From Streptomyces sp. Alt3 (GTDB lineage Bacteria; Actinomycetota; Actinomycetes; Streptomycetales; Streptomycetaceae): a stretch of DNA of 64,000 nt. Positions 7,638 to 15,530 of the stretch are shown here, piece after piece. Each line of letters starts with the position of its first letter. The first letter of the stretch is position 1. The notes under the pieces are model-generated. The model did not search any database, was not told where the DNA came from, and was given only the letters and a program-made list of their open reading frames with translations. The translations under genes and the position numbers were made by a program. The stretch lies in contig NZ_CP120983.1 in NCBI RefSeq assembly GCF_030719215.1, positions 1,116,001 to 1,180,000 on the forward strand, written 5' to 3'.

Positions 7638-8506
7638 CCACCGCGTCACCGAGGACGAGGACCGTCGGCCGGGAGGAGGAAGCCCCCTCCCCCGTCCTCG
7701 CCGTCGAGGGCCTGGAGGTCCGCTACGGCCGGGGGCGCCGGGGCCGGAGCGCCCTGCGAGGGGTCTCGCTGAGCATCGCGCCCGGGGAGACGGTCGGCGT
7801 CATCGGCGAGACGGGCTCCGGGAAGTCCACACTGGCCCGCGCCGTACTCGGCCTCGTGCGCGTCTCGGCCGGCTCGGTCCGGATCGGTGGCGAGGACGTC
7901 ACCGGGTTCGGCAACCGCCAGTGGCGCGGCCTGCGCCGGCGGGGCGTCGTCCAGTACGTCTTCCAGGACCCGCTGCGCAGCCTCGATCCGGATCTCACCG
8001 TCGAGGACTCCCTGACCGAACCGCTGCTCATCCAGGGGGTACCACGCAAGGAGGCGGCCGAGCGGGCCCGCGCGTTCCTCGACCGGGTCCACCTGCCGGA
8101 GGAGCTGCTCGGCCGACTGCCCGGAGAGCTGTCCGGCGGCCAGCGCCAGCGGGTCGCCGTGGCCCGCGCCCTGGTCACCGAGCCGTCCCTCGTCATTCTC
8201 GACGAGCCGGTCAGCGCCCTGGACTCCGCCAACCGCGTCCAGGTCCTGGAGATCCTCAAGGAGCTCCGCGCCTCCGGCACGTCCCTCGTCTTCATCTCCC
8301 ACGACCTCGGTTCCATCGCCGGGACCGCCGACCGCATCGCCGTGCTCTACAGGGGTGAGCTCGTCGAGGTGGGGGCGGCCCGCGACGTCGTCAACCACCC
8401 GCGGCACGTGTACACACGGCTGCTCGTCGGCTCCGCGCCGACGCTGCACAGCCGGACCGCCGACCGGACCGAGCGCGAGGCCCTGCGCGCGCAGCTGAGC
8501 GGCTGA
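7634..8506 (+). CDS. ABC transporter ATP-binding protein (DppF-like)
   Basis: A 290-residue ABC ATPase from ATG 7634, chosen for the ATGA overlap with the upstream ATPase; a longer in-frame extension is only antisense-type filler. Motifs are Walker A GETGSGKST, signature ELSGGQRQR, Walker B LVILDEPVSALD and switch His in FISHDLGSI. The peptide-type tail (NHPRHVYTRLLVGSAP) is present. With the DppD-like subunit it makes the heterodimeric ATPase of the importer. It ends the transporter part of the operon, and the monooxygenase gene starts 56 bases later on the same strand. Confidence 0.92.
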   Translation: MTTASPRTRTVGREEEAPSPVLAVEGLEVRYGRGRRGRSALRGVSLSIAPGETVGVIGETGSGKSTLARAVLGLVRVSAGSVRIGGEDVTGFGNRQWRGLRRRGVVQYVFQDPLRSLDPDLTVEDSLTEPLLIQGVPRKEAAERARAFLDRVHLPEELLGRLPGELSGGQRQRVAVARALVTEPSLVILDEPVSALDSANRVQVLEILKELRASGTSLVFISHDLGSIAGTADRIAVLYRGELVEVGAARDVVNHPRHVYTRLLVGSAPTLHSRTADRTEREALRAQLSG

Positions 8507-8561
8507 CCTCAGAGCAGCCGGCCTCCCTCCGCATCCCCCGCACCACTGAGAGGAACACCCC

Positions 8562-9902
8562 ATGTCCCGCAGGATCCATCTCGCACTGCACCCGTACGGC
8601 GTCGGCGGCCCCGGCCAGCACGGCCTCTGGAAGGACCCGGGCGTCGCGAAGAACGCCAGCATCGACATCAACTACTACATACAGCAGGCCCAGGCCGCCG
8701 AACACGCCCTGTTCGACGCGCTGTTCGTCGTCGACAGCCAGTTCATCAACGCCACCTACCCGTCGCACTACCTGAACCGGCTGGAGCCGCTCACGCTGCT
8801 CTCCGCCGTCGCCACCCACACCAGGAACATCGGCCTGGTCGGCACGGCGAGCTCGACGTACAACTCGCCGTTCAACCTCGCCCGCAGGTTCGCCTCCCTC
8901 GACCACATCAGCGGCGGACGCGCCGGCTGGAACGTGGTGACCAGCTTCGACACCGGCACGTCGAAGAACTTCGGGCTCGACGAACACCTCGACTACGCGA
9001 CGCGCTACGGCCGCGCCCTGGAGTTCGTCCAGGTCGCGCGCGGTCTGTGGGACTCCTACGAGGACGACGCCTTCCCGGCCGACGTCGCACGGGACGTCTT
9101 CCTCGACCCGTCCAGGCTGCACGCGCTGGACCACGCCGGGGAGCACTTCAAGGTCGCCGGGCCGCTCAACATCTCCCGGTCGCCGCAGGGGCAGCCGGTC
9201 ATCTTCCAGGCCGGGGTCTCCGCCGAGGGCCGTGACCTCGCCGCGCGGGTCGCCGAAGGCATCTACGCACCGGGCGGCACGCTGGAACAGGCGCAGGAGT
9301 ACTACGCCGACATCAAGAAGCGCACCGCGGCCTACGGGCGGAACCCCGACCACATCAAGGTCTTCATCCACGGCGGCCCGATCGTCGGGGCGACGGACGA
9401 GGAGGCCCGGCGCCGCGAGCGGGAGATCTTCGAGGAGGACAACGACTTCGCGAGCAACCTCGCGCTCCTGGGCCGCTCCTTCGGCGCCTACGACTTCGGC
9501 GCGCACGACCTGGACGCGCCGTTCCCGGACGTCGCGCATCTCGCGGAGAAGGGCGGCCGGACGGGCGCCGCGAAGATCATCGAGCGGGCGAAGGCGGAAA
9601 ACCTGACCCTGCGTCAGGTTGCCGACTCCGTCAACGCGTTCCGGCGCTCGCCCTTCGTCGGAGCACCGGAGACCGTCGCCGACACCATCGAGCGGTGGTA
9701 CGACGCCGGAACCCTGGACGGCATCAACCTGGCCTTCCGGAACACCGACGACCTCAACCGCTTCGTGGACGGTGTGGTGCCCCTCCTGCAGAAGCGCGGA
9801 CTGTTCCGGACGGAGTACGAGGCCGACACCCTGCGCGGCAACCTCGGACTGCCGCTCCCCGCGAACCGCCACACGGCCGAGCGTGAGCTCGTGAACGACT
9901 GA
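8562..9902 (+). CDS. LLM-class flavin-dependent monooxygenase, NtaA/SnaA/DszA type
   Basis: A 446-residue flavin-dependent monooxygenase of the NtaA/SnaA/DszA/SoxA group. Diagnostic segments are the N-terminal IHLALHPYG, TASSTYNSPFNLARRFASLD followed by HISGGRAGWNVVTS, and the late INLAFRNTDDLNRFVDGVVP. These enzymes use reduced FMN from a separate reductase to oxidise C-S or C-N bonds, for example in sulfones or chelators. An AGAGGAACACC ribosome binding site precedes the ATG. The transporter upstream and the FMN reductase at 10784 complete a two-component system. The cysteine leader peptide favours an organosulfur substrate; the exact compound is unknown. Confidence 0.88.
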   Translation: MSRRIHLALHPYGVGGPGQHGLWKDPGVAKNASIDINYYIQQAQAAEHALFDALFVVDSQFINATYPSHYLNRLEPLTLLSAVATHTRNIGLVGTASSTYNSPFNLARRFASLDHISGGRAGWNVVTSFDTGTSKNFGLDEHLDYATRYGRALEFVQVARGLWDSYEDDAFPADVARDVFLDPSRLHALDHAGEHFKVAGPLNISRSPQGQPVIFQAGVSAEGRDLAARVAEGIYAPGGTLEQAQEYYADIKKRTAAYGRNPDHIKVFIHGGPIVGATDEEARRREREIFEEDNDFASNLALLGRSFGAYDFGAHDLDAPFPDVAHLAEKGGRTGAAKIIERAKAENLTLRQVADSVNAFRRSPFVGAPETVADTIERWYDAGTLDGINLAFRNTDDLNRFVDGVVPLLQKRGLFRTEYEADTLRGNLGLPLPANRHTAERELVND

Positions 9903-9956
9903 TGCGCTCCACGCCGTCCCCGAACAGCCACGCACACGCACACGCGGGAGTCTGAG

Positions 9957-10727
9957 ATGACCGAGTACACCGACCACCACGGACCCGAGGGGCTCCGTAC
10001 CCGCGGCACCGTCGTCGTGGTGCCCGGCCGCGGTGAGACCCGGTCGGCCTACACGCGGCTCGGCCGGCGGCTGGCGGCCGACGCCTACCGTGTCCGCGTC
10101 GTCGACACCCCGGACCTCGACGAGGCGGACCTGGAGGGCTCGCTGACCCGCTTCGGCGAACAACTCGCCGCCGCGGCCGACGACTCGGCGGCCGGCGAGG
10201 ACGGACCGGTACGTCCACTCGTGCTGGTGGGGGCGGACAAGGGGGCAGTCGCCCTGGCAGCGCTCCTCGGCGGGAGCGGAGTCCCCTCCGCCGTACGGCC
10301 GGACGCCGTCGTCCTCGCGGGGGCACCCGGCGGCGGGGCGGCAGCCGTAGGCGGCTGGGAGGACGAGCTCGACGTGCGTACCTCCTGCCCCGCCCACCGG
10401 GGCGCGCTCACCGAGGACGCCGGGACACGGCGCGGCGCGCTGGCCGAGGCGCTTCCCGAGGCCCTGCTCACAGCCGCGCACGACGGCGGGATCGGTGTCC
10501 CCGCACTGCTCCTCGTCGGTGACGCCGATCCCCTCGCGGACCGCGAGGCACTCGTCCGTACGGCGAAGTCGCTGCCGCGTGCACGGCTGGCGGTGGTGCG
10601 GGACGCCCACCACGACGTGCTGAACGACCTGCAGCACCGGTCGGTGGCCGCCGAGATCGTCACCTTCCTGGAGACCCTCCGCAACGAGCTGGTGCCGGTC
10701 GTCACGGTCGATTCGAGCGCGTGGTGA
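9957..10727 (+). CDS. Alpha/beta hydrolase with Asp at the nucleophile elbow
   Basis: A 256-residue alpha/beta-hydrolase-like protein. The first strand and oxyanion loop are visible (TVVVVPGRGETRSAYTRLGRRL). The nucleophile elbow reads LVGADKGAVAL, so the residue at the nucleophile position is Asp94, not Ser. Asp at this place is known from epoxide hydrolases and haloalkane dehalogenases. An acid residue (LLVGDADPLAD) and a late His pair (DAHHDVLNDL) complete a possible triad. It sits between the monooxygenase and its reductase and may act on the oxidised product. Family fairly sure; reaction unknown. Confidence 0.75.
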   Translation: MTEYTDHHGPEGLRTRGTVVVVPGRGETRSAYTRLGRRLAADAYRVRVVDTPDLDEADLEGSLTRFGEQLAAAADDSAAGEDGPVRPLVLVGADKGAVALAALLGGSGVPSAVRPDAVVLAGAPGGGAAAVGGWEDELDVRTSCPAHRGALTEDAGTRRGALAEALPEALLTAAHDGGIGVPALLLVGDADPLADREALVRTAKSLPRARLAVVRDAHHDVLNDLQHRSVAAEIVTFLETLRNELVPVVTVDSSAW

Positions 10728-10783
10728 GCGCTGCCGGTCCCGGCGGCGCCACCATTTCCGATCCGTAGAGAGAGGTCCCCACC

Positions 10784-11341
10784 ATGGCAAAGATCCTGTC
10801 CGTTTCCGGCAGCCCCTCCGCCACCTCCCGCACCGCACGTCTCCTGCGTCACCTGGACGACCGTCTCCGGCAGCAGGGCCACGACGTGACGCCCCTGGAC
10901 GTGCGCACCCTTCCCGCCGAGGCCCTGCTCGGCGCCGACTTCCGGCACCCGGCCGTCGTCGAGGCCACGGCACTGTTCGACGACGCGGACGGTGTGGTCA
11001 TCGGCACGCCCGTCTACAAGGCCGCGTACTCGGGACTGCTGAAGACACTGCTGGATCTCCTCCCGCAGTACGCGCTGACCGGCAAGACCGTGCTGCCGCT
11101 GGCCACCGGGGGCAGCACCGCGCACGTGCTGGCGATCGACTACGCGCTGCGCCCGGTGCTGAGCTCCATGGGCGCGGCGCACATCGTGCCGGGCTGGTTC
11201 ACGCTCGACAAGGACATCACCACGGGCGACGACGGCACACTGACGGTCGCACCCGGCACGGCCGAGGCCCTCGCCCAGGTCACCGACACCTTCTCCCGGG
11301 TGCTGGGCGGGCGTACGGCGGTGCTGGCCGCGACGGGCTGA
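10784..11341 (+). CDS. NAD(P)H-dependent FMN reductase, SsuE-like
   Basis: A 185-residue flavodoxin-fold reductase. The FMN phosphate loop is SVSGSPSATSRTARLL near the N-terminus, and the middle has GTPVYKAAYSGLLKTLLDLL, a hallmark of SsuE-type FMN reductases, followed by LPLATGGSTAHVLAIDYALRP. It should supply reduced FMN to the monooxygenase at 8562. GAGAGAGG precedes the ATG as ribosome binding site. The gene ends the sulfur-type operon and runs convergently into the next gene with only four bases between stop codons. Confidence 0.9.
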   Translation: MAKILSVSGSPSATSRTARLLRHLDDRLRQQGHDVTPLDVRTLPAEALLGADFRHPAVVEATALFDDADGVVIGTPVYKAAYSGLLKTLLDLLPQYALTGKTVLPLATGGSTAHVLAIDYALRPVLSSMGAAHIVPGWFTLDKDITTGDDGTLTVAPGTAEALAQVTDTFSRVLGGRTAVLAATG

Positions 11342-11345
11342 ACGC

Positions 11346-12761
11346 TCACGCCGCCCGCAGGCGCCGCCACACCGCCTTCGCGGCGTGGTGCCCGGACATG
11401 CCGTGCACACCGGGGCCGGGCGGCGTCGCGGACGAGCAGAGGAAGACCGCGGGGTGCGCGGTGGCGTAGGGCACGCGGGCGAGCCGGGGGCGGATCACCG
11501 TCTGGAGCCCGGCGAACGCCCCGGTGGCGATGTCTCCGCCGACGTAGTTGGCGTTGCGCGCCGCGAGCCGGGGCGGTCCGGCGACCGCCCGGGCCAGGAC
11601 GAGGTCGCGGAAGCCGGGCGCGAACCGCTCCAGCTGACGCTCGACGACCTCCGTGGCGTCGCCCTCCCAGCCGGCCGGGACGTGCCCGTACACCCAGAAG
11701 ACGTGGCGGCCTTCGGGGGCGCGGCCCGGGTCGACGAGGCTGGGCTGCGCGGTGATCAGGAACGGGACGCTCGGGTCGCGCCCGGCAACGGCCGCGCTCA
11801 GGGCCGCGTCGATCTCGCCGGCTGAGGGGCCGACGTGGACCGTGCCGGCACGCCGGGCCTCCTCGGCCGTCCAGGGCACGGGGCCGGACAGGGCGTAGTC
11901 GATCTTGAAGCAGGAGGGGCCGTAGCGGTAGTGGTCGTACGCGCCGCCCAGGCCCGCGATCCGGGCGAGTGCCGTCGGCGAGGTGTCGAAGACGTAGGCG
12001 CGGGCCGGCGGGAGTTCGTCGAGGCGCTTGACCTCGATGCCCGTGCGGATGGTGCCGCCCTGCTCGCGCAGGAACGAGGCGAGGGCGTCGGAGATCGCCT
12101 GTGAGCCGCCACGCGGGACCGGCCAGCCGTTCTCGTGCGCGGCGAGCGCGAAGAGGAGGGCGATACCCGCGGTCGCGAAGCCGCTGGTGGGCGCGATGGC
12201 GTGTCCGGCGAGGCCGGCGATCAGGCCTCGCGCCTTCTCCCCCCGGAAGCGACGGGAGAGCAGCGCGGCGGGCTGTATCGCGTCCAGTCCGAAGCGGGCC
12301 CAGCGGTACGGGTCCCGGGGCAGGCCGTCCCACGGAGTGCGCAGGAAGTCCTCGGCGAGGGTGTCCCAGTGACCGGTGAAGGGCGAGACCAGCCTGCGGT
12401 AGGCGCCCGCGTCCTCGGGGCCCAGCGACATCGCGCTCTCCCCGACGGAACGGGTGAGCACGGCGGCGGTGCCGTCCGGGAACGGGTGGGCGAGGGACAG
12501 CGGCGGCCGGAGCCATTCGAGGCCGTGCCGTGCGAGCGGCATCGCCTTGAAGGCGGGGGATCCGATGGCCAGTGGGTGCACGGCGGAACACGGGTCGTGG
12601 CGGAAGCCGGGCAGGGTGAGTTCCTCGGTGCGCGCGCCGCCCCCGACGGTCTCGCCGGCCTCGAACACCTCCACTGCGAAGCCGCGGCGGGCCAGCTCCA
12701 CCGCGGCCGTCAGCCCGTTGGGGCCCGCCCCCACGACGACCGCATCCAGCATCGATGGCAC
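11346..12761 (-). CDS. FAD-dependent oxidoreductase, phytoene-desaturase-like
   Basis: A 471-residue protein of the phytoene desaturase/NAD(P)-FAD oxidoreductase group. The N-terminal dinucleotide-binding motif is [20 protein letters not shown], and a second signature, [20 protein letters not shown], binds FAD. The C-terminus has the typical [18 protein letters not shown] segment. Such enzymes desaturate or isomerise lipophilic substrates, and many actinobacterial members have no assigned substrate. No carotenoid genes are nearby, so a carotenoid role is not supported. It is divergent from the nucleotidyltransferase-like gene at 12847. Confidence 0.85.
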   Translation of the reverse strand: MPSMLDAVVVGAGPNGLTAAVELARRGFAVEVFEAGETVGGGARTEELTLPGFRHDPCSAVHPLAIGSPAFKAMPLARHGLEWLRPPLSLAHPFPDGTAAVLTRSVGESAMSLGPEDAGAYRRLVSPFTGHWDTLAEDFLRTPWDGLPRDPYRWARFGLDAIQPAALLSRRFRGEKARGLIAGLAGHAIAPTSGFATAGIALLFALAAHENGWPVPRGGSQAISDALASFLREQGGTIRTGIEVKRLDELPPARAYVFDTSPTALARIAGLGGAYDHYRYGPSCFKIDYALSGPVPWTAEEARRAGTVHVGPSAGEIDAALSAAVAGRDPSVPFLITAQPSLVDPGRAPEGRHVFWVYGHVPAGWEGDATEVVERQLERFAPGFRDLVLARAVAGPPRLAARNANYVGGDIATGAFAGLQTVIRPRLARVPYATAHPAVFLCSSATPPGPGVHGMSGHHAAKAVWRRLRAA

Positions 12762-12846
12762 CTTCGGACTCCTTTGTCAGCCGGTGGCCGGGGACCCAGG
12801 ATATTCGGGGGCCGGGACGACGAACCTCCGGGTAGCCTCCCGCACG

Positions 12847-13668
12847 ATGAACAACACGTGCGCACCCATTCCCGTCGTCAGCGCGATGGCGTCCCGGCTC
12901 GCCCGGCTGCCCGCTGTCGAGGCCGTCGTCCTCGGCGGAAGCAGGGCCCGCGGCACCCACCGTCCCGACTCCGACTGGGATCTGGGCGTCTACTACCGGG
13001 GTACCCCGGATCCGGCCGCCCTCACCGCTCTGGCGTCCGAGGTCCAGGGGGCGCCGGCCGAGGTCGCGGGGCCGGGGGGATGGGGCCCCTGGGTGAACGG
13101 CGGGGCGTGGCTGACGGTGGACGGCGTGGCCGTCGACTGGATCCTGCGCGACCTGGACCGGGTGGAGTCGGTGTGGTCGGACTGCCGGGCGGGCCGCTTC
13201 GAGGTGGGTGTCCAGCCCGGCCACCCGTTGGGTTTCTGGTCGCCCTGCTACGTGGGTGAGGTCGCCCTGGGCAAGGTGCTCGACGACCCGGACGGAAAGC
13301 TGTCGGCACTTCAGGAGGCCGTGCACACCTATCCCGAGCCGCTGCGCCGTTCGCTGACCGACGCGGCGTGGGAGGCGGACTTCTCCGTGACGTCCGCGCG
13401 CAAGTCGGCCCCGTCCGGGGACACGCTCCACGTCGCGCTCTGCCTGTCGAAGGCCTTCGGGATCCTCGCCCAGGCCCTGCACGCCCACCACCGCGTCTGG
13501 TGCCTCAACGAGAAGGGCGCGCTGGCTGCCGCCGCCGCTCTGCCGGACACCCCGGCGGACTTCACGGACCGGGTGTCGGCGGCCCTGCGCGGCCTGGACG
13601 CGGCGGCGGTGGAGACGGCGGCCGACGTCGTACGGGATGTGCGAGCCGTGCTGGACGGCGGCTCCTGA
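12847..13668 (+). CDS. Nucleotidyltransferase-fold protein
   Basis: A 273-residue protein with a pol-beta type nucleotidyltransferase head. VVLGGSRARGTHRPDSDWDLGVYY contains the GS-x(n)-DxD signature with the metal-binding aspartates, and VDWILRDLD supplies a possible third carboxylate. The C-terminal half is helical and resembles the DUF4037-like tail seen in standalone members. These proteins may transfer nucleotides to antibiotics or other acceptors, or act as toxin-antitoxin parts; nothing nearby selects a role. The ATG at 12847 was chosen because the nucleotidyltransferase head begins shortly after it. Confidence 0.8.
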   Translation: MNNTCAPIPVVSAMASRLARLPAVEAVVLGGSRARGTHRPDSDWDLGVYYRGTPDPAALTALASEVQGAPAEVAGPGGWGPWVNGGAWLTVDGVAVDWILRDLDRVESVWSDCRAGRFEVGVQPGHPLGFWSPCYVGEVALGKVLDDPDGKLSALQEAVHTYPEPLRRSLTDAAWEADFSVTSARKSAPSGDTLHVALCLSKAFGILAQALHAHHRVWCLNEKGALAAAAALPDTPADFTDRVSAALRGLDAAAVETAADVVRDVRAVLDGGS

Positions 13669-13773
13669 GCGGCGGGTCCGGGCGGGGAAACCGGAAGCCG
13701 AAGGGGCACGTTCGACGCCGGGACTCAGCCCTGACGGGTCGTCCGTGAACGCGGCAGCACAGGCCCGGGGCGG

Positions 13774-15228
13774 TCACCCACCAGGCGGTGTCACCGGCTT
13801 CGCGCAGGCCGGCGGAGGTTCGAAGGCGGTGCCCAGGGTGCCGGGGGCCGTCGGCGTGCGCTGACCGGTACCCGCCACCGGCAGGCGGGCCCCGTCGACG
13901 GCGGGGTCCACGTAGGTGGCGAACCACGCGTCCAGGCGGCCGGCCAACTCACGGCGTACAGAGGCGCAGGCGGGGTCGGTGACGAGGTTCTCCCTCTCCC
14001 CCGGGTCCCGGTCCATGTCGTACAGCTCGTGCGGGCCGTGCGGGTACCGGTGGACGTACTTCCAGCCGGGGGTGCGGATCATACGGACGGGTCCGTACTC
14101 GTCGTAGACGACCACCCGGTCCCGGGCCGCGGACGCGTCGCTCCCGCCGTCGAGGAGCCCGGCGAAGGAGTTCCCGGGCAGATGCGGGTCCGGCTCGTGG
14201 CCGAGGCCGAGGTGCTCGACGAGTGTGGGCAGTACGTCGTAGTGGGACAGCAGGGCGTCGCACGTCCGGCCTCCCGCGATCCTGCCCGGCTGGGACATGA
14301 GGAACGGCACCAGCACAGAACTGTCGTACATGTTCTGCGGGAAGGTGCCGTTGCCCTTGCCCCAGACTCCGTGGTGTCCGGCGTTGAACCCGTTGTCGCT
14401 GGTGAAGAGCACGAGGGTCGACTCCGTGAGTCCCAGGGCGTCCAGGCGGTCGAGTACGCGGCCGATCGCGGCGTCCATGGCCGTGACGGCGGCGAAGTAT
14501 CCGATCAGGGCCTGCCGGGTATCGCTCTCCCCGCCGACCGGGGCGCCGTTCTCGTCCAGCGGCTGCCAGGGGTGAGGTGCGCCTTGCGGGCACGTCTCGA
14601 AGGCGCAGTCCTCGTACAGGTCGGTGTACTCACGGGGGTGCTGCCCCTTCCACGGTTTATGGGGTGCGGTGAAGTGGAGCGAGAGGTGGAAGGGCTCCGG
14701 TCGGTCCGACTCGCGTTCCAGGAAGCGCCCGGCGTCCTCGGCCAGAGCGTCCGTCAGGTAGTCGGGCTCCGGCGCGCGCCGGCCGTCCCGGTACATCGGA
14801 GCGTCGTGGTAGGGGCCGCCGCCGCTCTCGTGCGCGTACCAGTGGACGAATCCGGGCCGGGGCCGGTCGTTGGCTCCCAGATGCCACTTGCCGCTGAGCC
14901 CGAGCCGGTACCCCGCGTGGGCCAGGAGGTCGGTGAAGAGCAGGCGTCCGTCCAGGAAGTCCAGCCCCGTCCTGCCGGCGTGGTGGTAGGACAACCAGTC
15001 GTGCACACCGTGCTGCGAGGGCAGCTCCCCGGTGAACAGCGAGGCCCGTGCGGGTGAGCAGACGGGTGACGTGCAGAAGAAGCGGCTGAAGTTGACGCCG
15101 CTCGCGGCCAGGGCGTCGAGGCGTGGGGTGCGTATCTCGTGGTTGCCGGCGCAGCCGAGCGCCCAGGCCCCCTGGTCGTCGGAGAGCACGAGCAGCACGT
15201 TCGGGCGGGCGGGATCGCGGCTGGCCAT
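13774..15228 (-). CDS. Type I sulfatase (formylglycine-dependent), probably cytoplasmic
   Basis: A 484-residue arylsulfatase-type enzyme. The maturation signature C57-S-P-A-R61 is intact, so Cys57 can be converted to formylglycine. The N-terminal metal ligands lie in NVLLVLSDDQ (Asp17, Asp18), and later ones in LVLFTSDNGFNAGHHGVWGKG. No signal peptide is present, so it should act in the cytoplasm on imported sulfated sugars, unlike most polysaccharide sulfatases, which are secreted. It is divergent from a sugar ABC importer and close to a chondroitinase-type lyase, which suggests sulfated uronic-acid oligosaccharides. The sulfate position attacked cannot be read. Confidence 0.9.
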   Translation of the reverse strand: MASRDPARPNVLLVLSDDQGAWALGCAGNHEIRTPRLDALAASGVNFSRFFCTSPVCSPARASLFTGELPSQHGVHDWLSYHHAGRTGLDFLDGRLLFTDLLAHAGYRLGLSGKWHLGANDRPRPGFVHWYAHESGGGPYHDAPMYRDGRRAPEPDYLTDALAEDAGRFLERESDRPEPFHLSLHFTAPHKPWKGQHPREYTDLYEDCAFETCPQGAPHPWQPLDENGAPVGGESDTRQALIGYFAAVTAMDAAIGRVLDRLDALGLTESTLVLFTSDNGFNAGHHGVWGKGNGTFPQNMYDSSVLVPFLMSQPGRIAGGRTCDALLSHYDVLPTLVEHLGLGHEPDPHLPGNSFAGLLDGGSDASAARDRVVVYDEYGPVRMIRTPGWKYVHRYPHGPHELYDMDRDPGERENLVTDPACASVRRELAGRLDAWFATYVDPAVDGARLPVAGTGQRTPTAPGTLGTAFEPPPACAKPVTPPGG

Positions 15229-15348
15229 GGACGTCCTCAGCCTCCGGGGGGTGGGCGGACCGCGACCGGCACGGGGTGCGGGAACGGTCGGTCAGGGAAT
15301 GGCGGAATCGTGCTCGTCCGCGCCCCGACATGTCAACCATCATCACGC

Positions 15349-15365
15349 ATGAATGTGCCATGAAT
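15349..15365 (-). promoter_or_regulatory. ATTCAT-N5-ATTCAT repeat facing the sulfatase gene
   Basis: On the minus strand ATTCAT, GGCAC, ATTCAT: two exact hexamers with an 11-base period, one helical turn apart. The mirror pair at 15413-15429 faces the other gene. Likely regulator site for this locus. Confidence 0.5.
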
Positions 15366-15412
15366 CCTCAGACCTCAGACCCTCGGTTTCCACGAACAGG
15401 CACCAGAATGCG

Positions 15413-15429
15413 ATTCATTGGGCATTCAT
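15413..15429 (+). promoter_or_regulatory. ATTCAT-N5-ATTCAT repeat facing the sugar importer
   Basis: ATTCAT, TGGGC, ATTCAT on the plus strand, 16 bases upstream of a TTGACT box. ATGCGA (15408-15413) and TCGCAT (15430-15435) flank it as an inverted repeat. A related sequence, ATTCATCGGGCAT, lies near 22598 upstream of the chondroitinase-type lyase, suggesting a common regulator, perhaps the GntR/LacI-type protein at 18790. Confidence 0.5.
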
Positions 15430-15530
15430 TCGCATGATGAGTCGTTGACTCGCCCATTCTCACGTCTGAATCATGTGGTCAGGTTCCCCACCCCACCCTC
15501 GCCTCCCTCCCCCGTCCTGAGGAGTGCTCC

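Larger units (their letters stand above)
15229..15530. other. Divergent promoter region of sulfatase and sugar importer
   Basis: A 302-base stretch without a gene. It contains two ATTCAT-N5-ATTCAT direct-repeat pairs in opposite orientation (15349-15365 and 15413-15429) and a possible promoter for the importer with TTGACT at 15445-15450. It probably controls both flanking transcripts. Confidence 0.5.

Noticed and set aside
8391..10973. 860-codon minus-strand frame opposite monooxygenase and hydrolase
   Set aside because: Antisense artefact spanning two well-supported genes; no start signal and no domain.
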